Assembly (NCBI RefSeq): GCF_030651625.1
Contig: NZ_JAUSCF010000022.1
Span: 310,001-374,000, forward strand
Direction of reading: 5' to 3'
DNA: 64,000 nt
Source: Hydrogenophaga sp.
Lineage (GTDB): Bacteria > Pseudomonadota > Gammaproteobacteria > Burkholderiales > Burkholderiaceae_C
Positions within the stretch are counted from its first letter, which is position 1. Each line of letters starts with the position of its first letter. Shown here piece by piece: positions 15,810 through 24,229 of this stretch. Both the position numbers and the translations under genes were made by a program. The notes beneath the pieces were generated by a model. That model was given only the letters and a program-made list of their open reading frames with translations, was not told the origin of the DNA and searched no databases.

Positions 15810-16316
15810 ATGCACAAGATCCTGGACCGCCTGCTGTACTGGTCGACCGGCCTGATGGCCGCCATGGCACTGTTCGCCATCATGTGGCTCACCCTCATTG
15901 ACGTGAGCGGTCGAAAATTTCTGAGCAACTCGGTGCCCGGCGCACTGGAGATCACCGAGATCCTGATGGTGATCGTGATTTTCGGCGCTCTGCCCCTGGT
16001 CTCCTGGCACAACGAGCACGTCACCTTCGATTCGTTTGACGCATTCATTCCCAACTGGCTCAGACATCTGCAGGCCCGCCTGATAGACCTGCTGTGCGGT
16101 GCGGTGTTTGCCTTCCTCGGGTACCTGATGGTGCTGCGCGGTGAGCGCTTCAGAGAGTACGGAGACACCACCGCCCACCTCCTGCTGCCGGTCGCACCGG
16201 TGGCTTACCTGATGGCAGCACTGCTTTTCCTGACCGCCGCGACCCACTTTGTACGGGCCATCGTGAAACACCCACCAGGCCATGGTGCCGCTCACATCGA
16301 CGGGAGCGCATCATGA
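15810..16316 (+). CDS. dctQ: TRAP transporter small permease subunit DctQ (second system)
   Basis: This 168-residue membrane protein has four spans and starts MHKILDRLLYWSTGLMAAM. The family segments LIDVSGRKFLSNSVPGALEI and VSWHNEHVTFDSFD are clear. It follows the TRAP binding protein after an intrinsic terminator and overlaps dctM by 4 bp. It serves as the small inner-membrane partner of the second TRAP transporter. Confidence 0.93.
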   Translation: MHKILDRLLYWSTGLMAAMALFAIMWLTLIDVSGRKFLSNSVPGALEITEILMVIVIFGALPLVSWHNEHVTFDSFDAFIPNWLRHLQARLIDLLCGAVFAFLGYLMVLRGERFREYGDTTAHLLLPVAPVAYLMAALLFLTAATHFVRAIVKHPPGHGAAHIDGSAS

Positions 16317-17608
16317 CGGAAGCGTTTCTGGGCTTTCTGGCCGTATTCGTCATGGCCTTCATGCGCATACCGCTGGCGGTGGCCATGATCATTGCGGGCT
16401 TTGGTGGCCTGCTCCTGATGCGGGGCTGGGTGCCCGCAATGGCCAGTACCAGCCAGGTGATTTTCGAAACCGGTTTTCACTACGTGCTGTCGGTGATTCC
16501 CTTGTTCGTGCTGATGGGTAACTTCGTGGCCAAGGCCGGACTGGCCCGGGAACTCTTCACCGCCGCCAACGCCTTCGTGGGGCACAAGCGCGGAGGCCTG
16601 GCCATGGCCAGCATCATTGCCTCTGGCGGCTTTGGCTCCATCTGCGGCTCTTCGATTGCCACCGCCGCCACCATGTCACGCGTGGCCTATCCCCAGATGA
16701 AGGCACACGGCTACAAGGACACGCTGGCCACCGGCGCCATCGCATCGGGCGGCACCCTGGGTATCCTGATCCCGCCGTCGACCATTCTGGTGGTGTACGG
16801 CATCATCACCGAGACCGACATCGGCAAGCTGTTCGTCGCTGGCATCCTGCCCGGCGTGGTGGCCATCATCTGCCTGTGCATGGCTGTGGTGTTCGTGACC
16901 TGGCGCGACCCGCAGGCCGGTCCGCCCGCCGAGCGCTTCAGCTGGACCGAGCGCCTGAAAGCCATTCGTGGCATCTGGGGTGTGGCGGTCTTGTTCGCTC
17001 TGGTGATCGGCGGCATCTACGGCGGCGTGTTCACCGCCACCGAAGGCGCTGGCGTGGGCGCAGCGGGCGCATTCCTGTTTGCCCTGTTCAGGGGCGCGCT
17101 CACACCTCGAGTGCTGATGAACGTGCTGGTGGAAAGCACGCGCACCACGGCCATGCTGTTCGCCATTCTGATCGCGGCCATGGTGTTCACCAACTTCATC
17201 AACTTCACCAGCATGCCTGGCGATCTGCGCGACTTCATTCTGCAGTTCAGCCCCAACCCCATCATGGTGGTCGTCATGATGATGGGCATCTACCTGGCAT
17301 TGGGGATGGTGATGGAAGAACTCGCCATCGTGCTGTTGACCATTCCGGTGTTCTTCCCGATCATCACGGGCCTGGGCTTCGACCCGGTCTGGTTCGGCAT
17401 CCTCATCGTGACGATTGTGGAAATCGGCATGATCTCGCCGCCGGTGGGCCTGAACCTCTTCGTGCTCAACTCCCTGCTGCCCGATGTGAAGCTCAATGCC
17501 ATCTACAGGGGCGTACTGCCTTTCGTGATGGCCGACATTGTGCGCCTGGGCATCCTGATCGCGGTGCCGGCCATTGCGCTCTGGCTACCCGGCCTGATGG
17601 GACGCTGA
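16313..17608 (+). CDS. dctM: TRAP transporter large permease subunit DctM (second system)
   Basis: This 431-residue permease starts MTEAFLGFLAVFVMAFMRIP and overlaps the dctQ stop (ATGA). The DctM signature is strong: FGSICGSSIATAATMSRVAYPQ written in part as GSSIATAATMSRVAYPQM, then GTLGILIPPSTILVVYGI, and late in the protein MVMEELAIVLLTIPVFFPII and GMISPPVGLNLFVL. It imports an unidentified carboxylate. Its 3' end overlaps the 3' end of the opposing MscS-like gene by 24 bp, so no terminator separates the two convergent genes. Confidence 0.95.
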   Translation: MTEAFLGFLAVFVMAFMRIPLAVAMIIAGFGGLLLMRGWVPAMASTSQVIFETGFHYVLSVIPLFVLMGNFVAKAGLARELFTAANAFVGHKRGGLAMASIIASGGFGSICGSSIATAATMSRVAYPQMKAHGYKDTLATGAIASGGTLGILIPPSTILVVYGIITETDIGKLFVAGILPGVVAIICLCMAVVFVTWRDPQAGPPAERFSWTERLKAIRGIWGVAVLFALVIGGIYGGVFTATEGAGVGAAGAFLFALFRGALTPRVLMNVLVESTRTTAMLFAILIAAMVFTNFINFTSMPGDLRDFILQFSPNPIMVVVMMMGIYLALGMVMEELAIVLLTIPVFFPIITGLGFDPVWFGILIVTIVEIGMISPPVGLNLFVLNSLLPDVKLNAIYRGVLPFVMADIVRLGILIAVPAIALWLPGLMGR

Positions 17609-18943
17609 TTTCCCTGGGGATTCGCTCGAATTGAGCCGCGCGCCCAGCTCCGCGCGGTCGGTCGCCGAAAGATGCAGCACCCGCTGCGGGTAAGGGATCT
17701 CGATCTGGTTCTCACGCAGCGCCCTCAGAATGCTGCGGTTGATCAGGGATCGCAAATTGAGCTGACCGTTTTCAGGGTCGCCGATCCAGTAGCCCAGTGT
17801 GAACTCCAGGCCGTCGGCACCAAATGCCGACAGGGCCACAGATGGCCCCGGGTCGCGCAGCACGCGCTCCTGCGAGAGCGCCGCATCCAGCAACAACGCG
17901 ATCACCTGCTCGACGTCGCTGTCGTAAGCCACCGAAACAATGGTCGACTGCCAGATCCGGTTGTCTGCCAGCGACATGTTTTCCACACGATTGGTAATGA
18001 GCACCTCGTTGGGCACAATGGACTCGCGGCCATTCAAGGCACGAATCACGGTGTACCGGGCATTGATGTTGGTGATGCGTCCTTCGAAGTTGTCCACACG
18101 GACGTTGTCGCCAATGCGCATGCTGCGTTCGGCCAGAATCACAAAGCCGCTGACGTAGTTGGACGCCAGCTTCTGCAGGCCGAAACCGATGCCCACACCG
18201 ATGGCGCCACCCAGGACGGACAGGGCGGTGAGATCGATACCCACCGCGGACAACGCCACGATCAGGCCCACAAACATCAGCAGCGCGCGCGTGGCGTTGC
18301 TCACGGCCTTGCGAAGCGAGAGTTCGCTGCCCACGGCCTTGCGAAGCAGCCTGGATTCGATGGCAGATGACACCCACAAAGCGAAAATAAGCACCGCAGC
18401 AGCGGTCAGCACGCCCTCGATCATGGTGCGAAGACTCAGCGAGGCAGAGCCAACCTTCCAGGTGATCTGATCCATCTCGGCCAGCACCACGGGCAGCAGA
18501 CCGCTCACCCACAGCACCATTGCCAGCCACACCACCCAGGAAATGGTGCGCTCCAGCACACGCACCCATGGTGCGGTGGCGAACGCCACCTGCAAGACCT
18601 TCACTCCCACCCGGATCACCACCAGCGACACCAGCACCGGGATCACCAGCTTGAAGGCCGCCAGCGGCATCACCATGAGCAGCAGGGTGCGCACGACATA
18701 ACCCAGCACCAGCAACAGGAGCGGGAACATCACCCCGTCCACAATGCGTCTGCCGAAAGTGATCGAAGCCTTGTCGTCATTGGCTCCAACGGCCCGGCGC
18801 AAGAGCCAGGTCAGACCCCAGGCGAGCAACACGCACGCGCCCAACGCACCCAACTCCAGCAACACGGTAGGCTGCGTGAAGCCACTCAACCACAGATCCA
18901 GGTCATCGATAGGTTTGGCACTGCCGGTGCTGTGAGTCGTCAT
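17585..18943 (-). CDS. MscS-family mechanosensitive ion channel
   Basis: This 452-residue inner-membrane protein has about six hydrophobic segments before the MscS core. The pore helix is VLGGAIGVGIGFGLQKLASN, rich in Gly and Ala, followed by YVSGFVILAERSMRIGD, the beta domain VRVDNFEGRITNINARYTVI, and VPNEVLITNRVENMS. It is larger than E. coli MscS (286 residues) and resembles the medium-size YbdG/MscM-like class. The channel opens under membrane tension to release solutes. The start at 18943 (MTTHSTGSAKP) was chosen because residues upstream in the open frame read antisense to the hydratase gene. Its stop overlaps the convergent dctM. Confidence 0.9.
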   Translation of the reverse strand: MTTHSTGSAKPIDDLDLWLSGFTQPTVLLELGALGACVLLAWGLTWLLRRAVGANDDKASITFGRRIVDGVMFPLLLLVLGYVVRTLLLMVMPLAAFKLVIPVLVSLVVIRVGVKVLQVAFATAPWVRVLERTISWVVWLAMVLWVSGLLPVVLAEMDQITWKVGSASLSLRTMIEGVLTAAAVLIFALWVSSAIESRLLRKAVGSELSLRKAVSNATRALLMFVGLIVALSAVGIDLTALSVLGGAIGVGIGFGLQKLASNYVSGFVILAERSMRIGDNVRVDNFEGRITNINARYTVIRALNGRESIVPNEVLITNRVENMSLADNRIWQSTIVSVAYDSDVEQVIALLLDAALSQERVLRDPGPSVALSAFGADGLEFTLGYWIGDPENGQLNLRSLINRSILRALRENQIEIPYPQRVLHLSATDRAELGARLNSSESPGKSASHQAG

Positions 18944-18962
18944 TTGCAATAGCGGAAAAAAA

Positions 18963-19754
18963 TCAGTTGCGCCAGGCAGGCTCGCGCTTTTCAATGAAGG
19001 CCTGCACGCCTTCCTGTGCAACGGCATGAACCATGTTGCAAGCCATGCTCTGCCCTGCGAGCTGGTAGGCCGATTCGATGCCCGTCTCCAGTTGCCGATA
19101 GAACAAGGCTTTGCCCATGGCCAGGGCTTCGCGGGGTTTGGAGAGCAGCCGCTCCACCAGACGCTCGACTTCGGCGTCCAGTTGCTCGGCCTGTACCACC
19201 CGGTTGACCAGCCCACGTGCCACCGCTTCCTGTGCGGAGATGAAGTCACCGGTGAGCAGCATTTCCATCGCCTGCTTGGGCAGCACATTGCGAGAAAGCG
19301 CAACACTGGGCGTGGCGCAGAAAAGGCCCACATCGATGCCATTGACGCCAAAAGTGGCTTCTCTCGCCGCCACTGCCAGATCGCACTGGGCCACCAGTTG
19401 GCAACCTGCAGCGGTTGCCAGTCCCTGCACGCGTGCCACCACGGGCACCTCCAGTCGGCGAATCGACAGCATCACCTGTGTACACCGGGCAAACAACGCC
19501 TGGTAATAGGCAGGATCGGGTTGCGCACGCATCTCCTTGAGGTCGTGACCCGCACAAAAAGCCTTGCCCACCGCACCCACCACCACCACCCGGGCCTGTT
19601 TGTCGGCTTCCACGTCATCGAGCGCTTTTTGGAGCGCCGCCAACATGGCCTCGCTCAGCAAGTTGAAACGTTGCGGGGCATTCAGCGAAATGCGATGCAC
19701 GCCGCGATCATCGCGCTCGTGAAGCAACAAGGCATCTGTCGGATTCGGTGGCAT
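18963..19754 (-). CDS. Enoyl-CoA hydratase/isomerase family protein, ECHDC3-like, without the catalytic glutamates
   Basis: This 263-residue crotonase-fold protein starts MPPNPTDALLLHERDDRGVH. It has the CoA-binding and oxyanion segments AFCAGHDLKEM (about 65-76) and GLATAAGCQLVAQCDLAVA (about 110-128). In true hydratases two Glu residues act as acid and base. Here the first is Gln (CQL instead of CEL), and the second position appears to be Gly (VNGIDVGLFCATP instead of PEI-type). This pattern fits the ECHDC3 branch, whose reaction is poorly known, so hydratase activity should not be assumed. It is 19 bp downstream-adjacent to the MscS-like gene on the same strand. Confidence 0.85.
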   Translation of the reverse strand: MPPNPTDALLLHERDDRGVHRISLNAPQRFNLLSEAMLAALQKALDDVEADKQARVVVVGAVGKAFCAGHDLKEMRAQPDPAYYQALFARCTQVMLSIRRLEVPVVARVQGLATAAGCQLVAQCDLAVAAREATFGVNGIDVGLFCATPSVALSRNVLPKQAMEMLLTGDFISAQEAVARGLVNRVVQAEQLDAEVERLVERLLSKPREALAMGKALFYRQLETGIESAYQLAGQSMACNMVHAVAQEGVQAFIEKREPAWRN

Positions 19755-19835
19755 GGTTGTCTCGGCGATGGTGATCCAATCGGGCGATTGTCAGGGATTC
19801 CCGCCCCCTGGGCGCAGTGAGCGCGTTACCAACAG

Positions 19836-19869
19836 AAAACCCGCCAGGGCCAGTGAGCCGAGGCGGGTT
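19836..19869 (-). terminator. Terminator of the Lys/Ala-rich protein gene
   Basis: AACCCGCC and GGCGGGTT form an 8-bp stem, and reading on the minus strand it is followed by TTTTCTG. It lies 33 bp after the stop of the gene ending at 19903. Confidence 0.6.
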
Positions 19870-19902
19870 GCCGTTTGAGTGCCCGCGCGGGGCAGCGTCA
19901 GG

Positions 19903-20613
19903 TCAGCGGCTGCCGCGCTTGGCCTCGCCACGGGCGTTGGCAGAGCGTGCGTGGGCACCAATGGATTTGCCCCGCACCTGAACAGCCTTGGACACCTCGG
20001 TCGCACGCTTGACCGCCGGACCCCTGCCGGCGGGAACAGCGGAAGTGTCCTTGGCAGAACGCTTCGGCAGTTCGGGCTTGCCGGGGGACTTGGATACCAG
20101 GGCTTTGGCCACTGCGCTTTGCACCGAAACTTTCTTCAGCGCGGTGGTCTTGGTGGGTGCGGACCTGGCTGTCTTGGTCTCGACGAGGGCAGCCCGCCTC
20201 GCAGCGGATTTTTTTGGCGGGGCTGGCGTCGCAGGTGCTCGGACCACCGCCGCTTGGGTGGGCGATTTGGTGGCGACAACCGGTTTGACTGCGGCCTTGT
20301 TTATCTGGTTCTCAACTTTGGTGAGGCGCTGCTCAAAACGGTTGAGCACCTGGCCAAACAGGGCGGCCTTTTGTTCGGTGCGCACATTGGCCACACCGGT
20401 GTTGCCGCGCTTGGCGGCAGTCGAAGTACGGGTCGTCACCGTCTGGCGCCGAAACAGATCGGCGTTCTTGTCGCGCAGGGTCCGGGCCCGGGCAATCTTG
20501 CTGCGAAGCTGGGCGGCGGTGAATCTTGTGACCTCATCGGCGAGCGAGGCGATGAAGAGATCGAGTTCGGTCGCATTGCACAACTTTTGCGCTTGAGCCC
20601 GGTTGTAAGCCAT
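19903..20613 (-). CDS. Conserved hypothetical protein with a Lys/Ala/Pro-rich, histone-like tail
   Basis: This 236-residue protein starts MAYNRAQAQKLCNATELDLF with an AAGGA ribosome-binding site upstream. The first 105 residues look folded and helical (ELDLFIASLADEVTRFTAAQ, then KIARARTLRDKNADLFRRQ). They are followed by FGQVLNRFEQRLTKVENQIN, a probable short coiled coil. From about residue 120 the chain is low-complexity, rich in Lys, Ala, Pro, Ser and Thr (PAPPKKSAARRAALVETKTA and similar). It resembles the tails of bacterial H1/AlgP-like proteins and would bind nucleic acid by charge. No enzymatic motif is seen. It is divergent from thyA. The nucleic-acid role is inference from composition. 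Confidence 0.75.
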   Translation of the reverse strand: MAYNRAQAQKLCNATELDLFIASLADEVTRFTAAQLRSKIARARTLRDKNADLFRRQTVTTRTSTAAKRGNTGVANVRTEQKAALFGQVLNRFEQRLTKVENQINKAAVKPVVATKSPTQAAVVRAPATPAPPKKSAARRAALVETKTARSAPTKTTALKKVSVQSAVAKALVSKSPGKPELPKRSAKDTSAVPAGRGPAVKRATEVSKAVQVRGKSIGAHARSANARGEAKRGSR

Positions 20614-20852
20614 CAGTGGATCCTTTGTTTCATAGACGAATGGAAACTTAATTGTAAGGCGCTCAAGAAGAACGCCGACAATGCGATCACCTCGGCAACA
20701 CAGTACGCCCCAACTGGACGCCAAACGGCCCATGAGCGCGGGATACTCCTTCGGCTGCAAAACACCAGAACAACTTAAGATACGTCGCATTCTCTGCAGT
20801 GCCACGACGTCTCTGCCAAGGGCCCTGCGCCTTCAAGAACTCCACCTTGCGA

Positions 20853-21695
20853 ATGAATCCGCCCGACACCCGCCCCATCCGATCCCAGTACGAAGACTTC
20901 ATGCGCCATGTCTTCACCACCGGCGTGCAAAAGACCGACCGGACAGGCACCGGCACCACCAGCGTGTTCGGTCATCAGATGCGTTTTGATCTCAACGAAG
21001 GCTTCCCACTGGTGACCAGCAAGAAGGTCTTCCTGAAAGCCATCATTGTCGAGCTGCTGTGGTTCCTGCGCGGCGACAGCAATGTGAAATGGTTGCAGGA
21101 ACGCGGCTGCACCATCTGGGACGAATGGGCCCGTGAAGATGGTGACCTGGGGCCGGTGTACGGCGTACAGTGGCGCAGTTGGCCCACGCCCGATGGCGGT
21201 CACATCGACCAGATCGCCGAGGTGATGCAGACGCTCAAGTCCAATCCGGATTCGCGCCGCATCATCGTGAGCGCCTGGAACGTGGCCGATCTCACAAAGA
21301 TGGCGCTGATGCCCTGTCACGCGTTTTTCCAGTTCTATGTGGCACCCGCCACCGAACCCGGGGGGCGCGGCAAACTCAGCTGCCAGCTCTACCAGCGCAG
21401 CGCCGACATCTTCCTGGGCGTGCCATTCAACATCGCCAGCTATGCCTTGCTCACGCACATGGTGGCGCAGCAGTGCGATCTGGACGTCGGTGACTTCATC
21501 TGGACCGGTGGCGACTGCCATATCTACAGCAACCACCACGAGCAGGTCGAACAGCAATTGAGTCGCCAACCGTTTGCGTACCCGACGCTGCACATCAAGC
21601 GCCGACCCGATTCCATTTTCGACTACCAGTACGAAGATTTCGAGGTGCAGGGCTACGAATGTCATCCGGCCATCAAAGCACCCGTCGCGGTTTGA
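20853..21695 (+). CDS. thyA: Thymidylate synthase
   Basis: This 280-residue enzyme converts dUMP and methylene-tetrahydrofolate to dTMP and dihydrofolate. The catalytic Cys is in [13 protein letters not shown] (Cys155). Other conserved parts are [18 protein letters not shown] near the N-terminus, [13 protein letters not shown], and the dUMP-binding [20 protein letters not shown] with the later DCHIYSNH. The ATG at 20853 gives a normal N-terminus ([20 protein letters not shown]). folA lies about 1 kb downstream on the same strand, which fits recycling of the dihydrofolate made here. Confidence 0.97.
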   Translation: MNPPDTRPIRSQYEDFMRHVFTTGVQKTDRTGTGTTSVFGHQMRFDLNEGFPLVTSKKVFLKAIIVELLWFLRGDSNVKWLQERGCTIWDEWAREDGDLGPVYGVQWRSWPTPDGGHIDQIAEVMQTLKSNPDSRRIIVSAWNVADLTKMALMPCHAFFQFYVAPATEPGGRGKLSCQLYQRSADIFLGVPFNIASYALLTHMVAQQCDLDVGDFIWTGGDCHIYSNHHEQVEQQLSRQPFAYPTLHIKRRPDSIFDYQYEDFEVQGYECHPAIKAPVAV

Positions 21696-21773
21696 GGGCA
21701 TGAACTGCGTGCCTTCGTTCTTCGTGAAGCTGGAGCCCTGCCAACAGGCGTTCGTCGCCTCGGGTCGCCACGC

Positions 21774-22673
21774 GTGATTTCGCGCCGCCAACTCTGGGGG
21801 CTACTGGCCCTCACCCTCATGTGGGGCGTCAACTGGCCGATGATGAAGCTGTCTTTACAACAGCTCACGCCGCTGTACTTCCGCGCCAGCACCATGTTTC
21901 TGGGCGCCCTGTGCCTGTTTGCCTACATGGCCACCCGCAAAGAGCGCATGTGGCCCACAGGCAAGGAGCTGATGACCATCGCCGCTCTGGGCGTGCCGAA
22001 CATCCTGGGCTGGCACACGCTCTCGATCTTCGGTGTGCAGGAGCTGGCCTCGGGCAGGGCGGCCATCCTCGGCTTCACCATGCCCATCTTCACCGTGCTG
22101 ATTGGCGCCGCTTTCTTTGGCGAGCGCATCACGCCGCGTGTACGCGTGGCGGTGGTATCTGCTGCGATCGCCGTGGGACTGCTGCTCTGGCACGAGCTGC
22201 AGAGCATGACCGGGCGGCCGGTCGGCGTGGCGTGGATGATCGCGGCTGCGATCTCCTGGGCCATCGGCACCCTGATGTTCCGCCGCGCGCACCTGACCCT
22301 TTCCGCCCTGGTGGTCACGGTCTGGATGCTGCTTCTGGGCAGCCTCACGGTTGGGGTATTGGCCATTGCACTGGAACCCGTGCCGGCGCCGGTATCGTTC
22401 ACACCAGCCATGTGGGTCAGTCTGGCCTATGGTGTGCTGATCAACTACGGAGCTGCACAGCTGATCTGGTTCGGCATGGCGCGCGACCTGCCGCCAGCCA
22501 CCAGTGCCATGAGTGTCATGGCCATTCCACTGGTCGGCACTCTCAGCGCCACCGCCCTGGTGGGAGAGGTGCCGCATTGGCAAGACTGGATCGCCATGGG
22601 ATTCGTGATGATGGCCATCGCCAGCGTGCTGTGGCCAGCCCGAAGGGCAGCTCCACCCCTGACTGCACAATAG
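21774..22673 (+). CDS. EamA/DMT-superfamily transporter
   Basis: This 299-residue inner-membrane protein has ten predicted spans arranged as two EamA repeats. The first begins LWGLLALTLMWGVNWPMMKL and the second PVGVAWMIAAAISWAIGTLM. A GTG at 21774 is the only start that keeps the first span, and it lacks a clear ribosome-binding site. Members export amino acids, metabolites or drugs, and the substrate here is unknown. It sits between thyA and folA on the same strand and ends 4 bp before folA, so it is probably part of the same transcript. Confidence 0.88.
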   Translation: MISRRQLWGLLALTLMWGVNWPMMKLSLQQLTPLYFRASTMFLGALCLFAYMATRKERMWPTGKELMTIAALGVPNILGWHTLSIFGVQELASGRAAILGFTMPIFTVLIGAAFFGERITPRVRVAVVSAAIAVGLLLWHELQSMTGRPVGVAWMIAAAISWAIGTLMFRRAHLTLSALVVTVWMLLLGSLTVGVLAIALEPVPAPVSFTPAMWVSLAYGVLINYGAAQLIWFGMARDLPPATSAMSVMAIPLVGTLSATALVGEVPHWQDWIAMGFVMMAIASVLWPARRAAPPLTAQ

Positions 22674-22677
22674 AGCC

Positions 22678-23181
22678 ATGCCCAAGGAACACACCCGGCT
22701 TCACCTGATCTACGCGCGCGCCGCCAATGGTGTGATCGGCAAGGACAACGCCCTGCCCTGGCACCTGCCTGAAGACCTGGCTCACTTCAGGCGTACCACC
22801 CTGGGCTGCCCGGTGATCATGGGCCGCAAGACCTGGGATTCTCTGCCGCCGAGGTTCCGGCCCCTGCCTGGCCGGCTCAACATTGTCGTCACGCGCAACA
22901 CAGGCTGGCAGCCCGATGGTGCATCACGCGCGGCCTCACTCGCGGACGCCCTGGCGCTGTGTCCACCAGGCTCCGATGCCTGGGTGATTGGCGGCGCCCA
23001 GATCTACGCCGCCGCCCTGCCACTGGCACACTCGGCCGTGGTCACCGAGATCGCCCAGGACTTCGAAGGCGATGCTTTCGCGCCGCCGTTCGGCCCCGCA
23101 TGGCGCGAAACCGCACGCGAGAGCCACACCAGTTCCAGCGGCCTGCCGTTTGCCTTCGTCACCTACACCCAGGAGCACTGA
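22678..23181 (+). CDS. folA: Dihydrofolate reductase
   Basis: This 167-residue enzyme reduces dihydrofolate to tetrahydrofolate with NADPH. The conserved segments are LIYARAANGVIGKDNALPWH (substrate loop), LPEDLAHFRRTT with the active-site Asp, PVIMGRKTWDSLP for NADPH binding, and WVIGGAQIYAAALP. It follows the EamA gene by 4 bp and is downstream of thyA, matching the usual functional link. It is the target of trimethoprim; no unusual residue is evident. Confidence 0.97.
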   Translation: MPKEHTRLHLIYARAANGVIGKDNALPWHLPEDLAHFRRTTLGCPVIMGRKTWDSLPPRFRPLPGRLNIVVTRNTGWQPDGASRAASLADALALCPPGSDAWVIGGAQIYAAALPLAHSAVVTEIAQDFEGDAFAPPFGPAWRETARESHTSSSGLPFAFVTYTQEH

Positions 23182-23185
23182 AGCC

Positions 23186-23962
23186 ATGCAACTCGCCACA
23201 TGGAACATCAACTCCCTCACCGTGCGCCTGCCACAGGTGCTGGACTGGCTCGCAACCAACCCTGTCGATGTCCTTGGCCTGCAGGAGCTCAAACTGGTGG
23301 ACGAGAAGTTTCCCCACGCTGCGTTCAAGGAGGTGGGCTACCACGCGGCCTCTTTTGGTCAAAAAACTTACAACGGTGTGGCCATCCTGAGCCGCAACCC
23401 CATTGGCGATGTGGTGCGCAACATCCCGGGTCACGGCGACGAACAGTCACGGGTGATCGCCGCCACTGTGGACACACCACAGGGACCACTGCGGCTCGTG
23501 AACTGCTACTTCGTCAATGGACAGGAGCCGGGTAGCGAAAAATTCGCCTACAAGTTGAGCTGGCTGGCAACACTTCACAAATGGATAAGCAAAGAGCTGC
23601 AGGCCCATCCCAGGCTGGTGATGATGGGCGACTTCAACGTGGCACCTGAAGACCGCGACTCATTCGACCCGGTGGGCCTCAAAGACACCATCCACCACAC
23701 GGTGGAAGAGCGTGCCCATTTCCAGGCCTTGCTCAAGTTGGGCCTCACCGACGCCTACCGAATGTTCGAGCAGCCCGAAAAAAGCTACTCCTGGTGGGAC
23801 TACCGCATGCTGGGTTTCCAGAAAAATCGCGGACTGCGCATCGACCACATCCTCGTGAGCGATGCGTTGCGAGATCAAGTGACAGCCTGCACCATCGACC
23901 GCGCGCCCCGCAAGAACCCCCAACCCAGCGATCATGCGCCCGTGGTGGTGACGCTGGCCTGA
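23186..23962 (+). CDS. xthA: Exodeoxyribonuclease III / AP endonuclease
   Basis: This 258-residue DNA-repair nuclease cleaves at abasic sites and degrades 3' ends. The endonuclease/exonuclease/phosphatase fold is clear: MQLATWNINSL at the start, LGLQELKL with the metal-binding Glu, MMGDFNVAPEDRD with the catalytic Asp, and the C-terminal RIDHILVS and PSDHAPVV with Asp-His. The ATG at 23186 was chosen because the frame upstream is a shadow of folA. It is 4 bp after the folA stop. GC-rich repeats follow. Confidence 0.96.
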   Translation: MQLATWNINSLTVRLPQVLDWLATNPVDVLGLQELKLVDEKFPHAAFKEVGYHAASFGQKTYNGVAILSRNPIGDVVRNIPGHGDEQSRVIAATVDTPQGPLRLVNCYFVNGQEPGSEKFAYKLSWLATLHKWISKELQAHPRLVMMGDFNVAPEDRDSFDPVGLKDTIHHTVEERAHFQALLKLGLTDAYRMFEQPEKSYSWWDYRMLGFQKNRGLRIDHILVSDALRDQVTACTIDRAPRKNPQPSDHAPVVVTLA

Positions 23963-23987
23963 AAGGTCTTCACCCAGAAACATCGCG

Positions 23988-24060
23988 GAACCGGCTTTGC
24001 CAGGCCGCAGATGTTGCCCCTCCTCCCAGGGGGCGACACGCAGCGGCGCGCGGGGGGCTC
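23988..24060. repeat. GC-rich dispersed intergenic repeat after xthA
   Basis: Blocks CGGAACCGGCTTTGCCAGG, CTCCCAGGGGGCGACACGC and GGCGCGCGGGGGGCTCC follow the same order as the copy at 13500-13585. This indicates a dispersed family rather than chance. Confidence 0.75.
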
Positions 24061-24070
24061 CAGGACCGCA

Positions 24071-24141
24071 GCGCAGGGCCGCCCCAAGCAAGGTCAGCCC
24101 CCTTGGGGGGCAGCGACCCGCGCAGCGGCGGAGCGTGGGGG
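24071..24141. repeat. 71-bp direct repeat, unit 1
   Basis: The unit begins GCGCAGGGCCGCCCCAAGC and ends CGGCGGAGCGTGGGGG. It is identical to 24154-24224. It contains the short palindrome CCCCCTTGGGGGG. The pair lies between xthA and the 3' end of ntrC. Confidence 0.95.
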
Positions 24142-24153
24142 ACTCCAGATCCG

Positions 24154-24224
24154 GCGCAGGGCCGCCCCAAGCAAGGTCAGCCCCCTTGGGGGGCAGCGAC
24201 CCGCGCAGCGGCGGAGCGTGGGGG
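24154..24224. repeat. 71-bp direct repeat, unit 2
   Basis: Base-for-base copy of 24071-24141, at a period of 83 bp. The 12-bp spacers are similar but not identical (CTCCAGGACCGCA-type and CTCCAGATCCG-type), so the duplicated unit was probably about 83 bp. It ends 6 bp before the ntrC stop codon and may act in 3'-end formation for the convergent transcripts. Confidence 0.95.
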
Positions 24225-24229
24225 CTCCA

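Noticed and set aside
24071..24224. Possible CRISPR-like array (direct repeats with short spacers)
   Set aside because: There are only two units, each 71 bp with 12-bp gaps, no cas genes nearby and repeats that look like palindromic intergenic elements.
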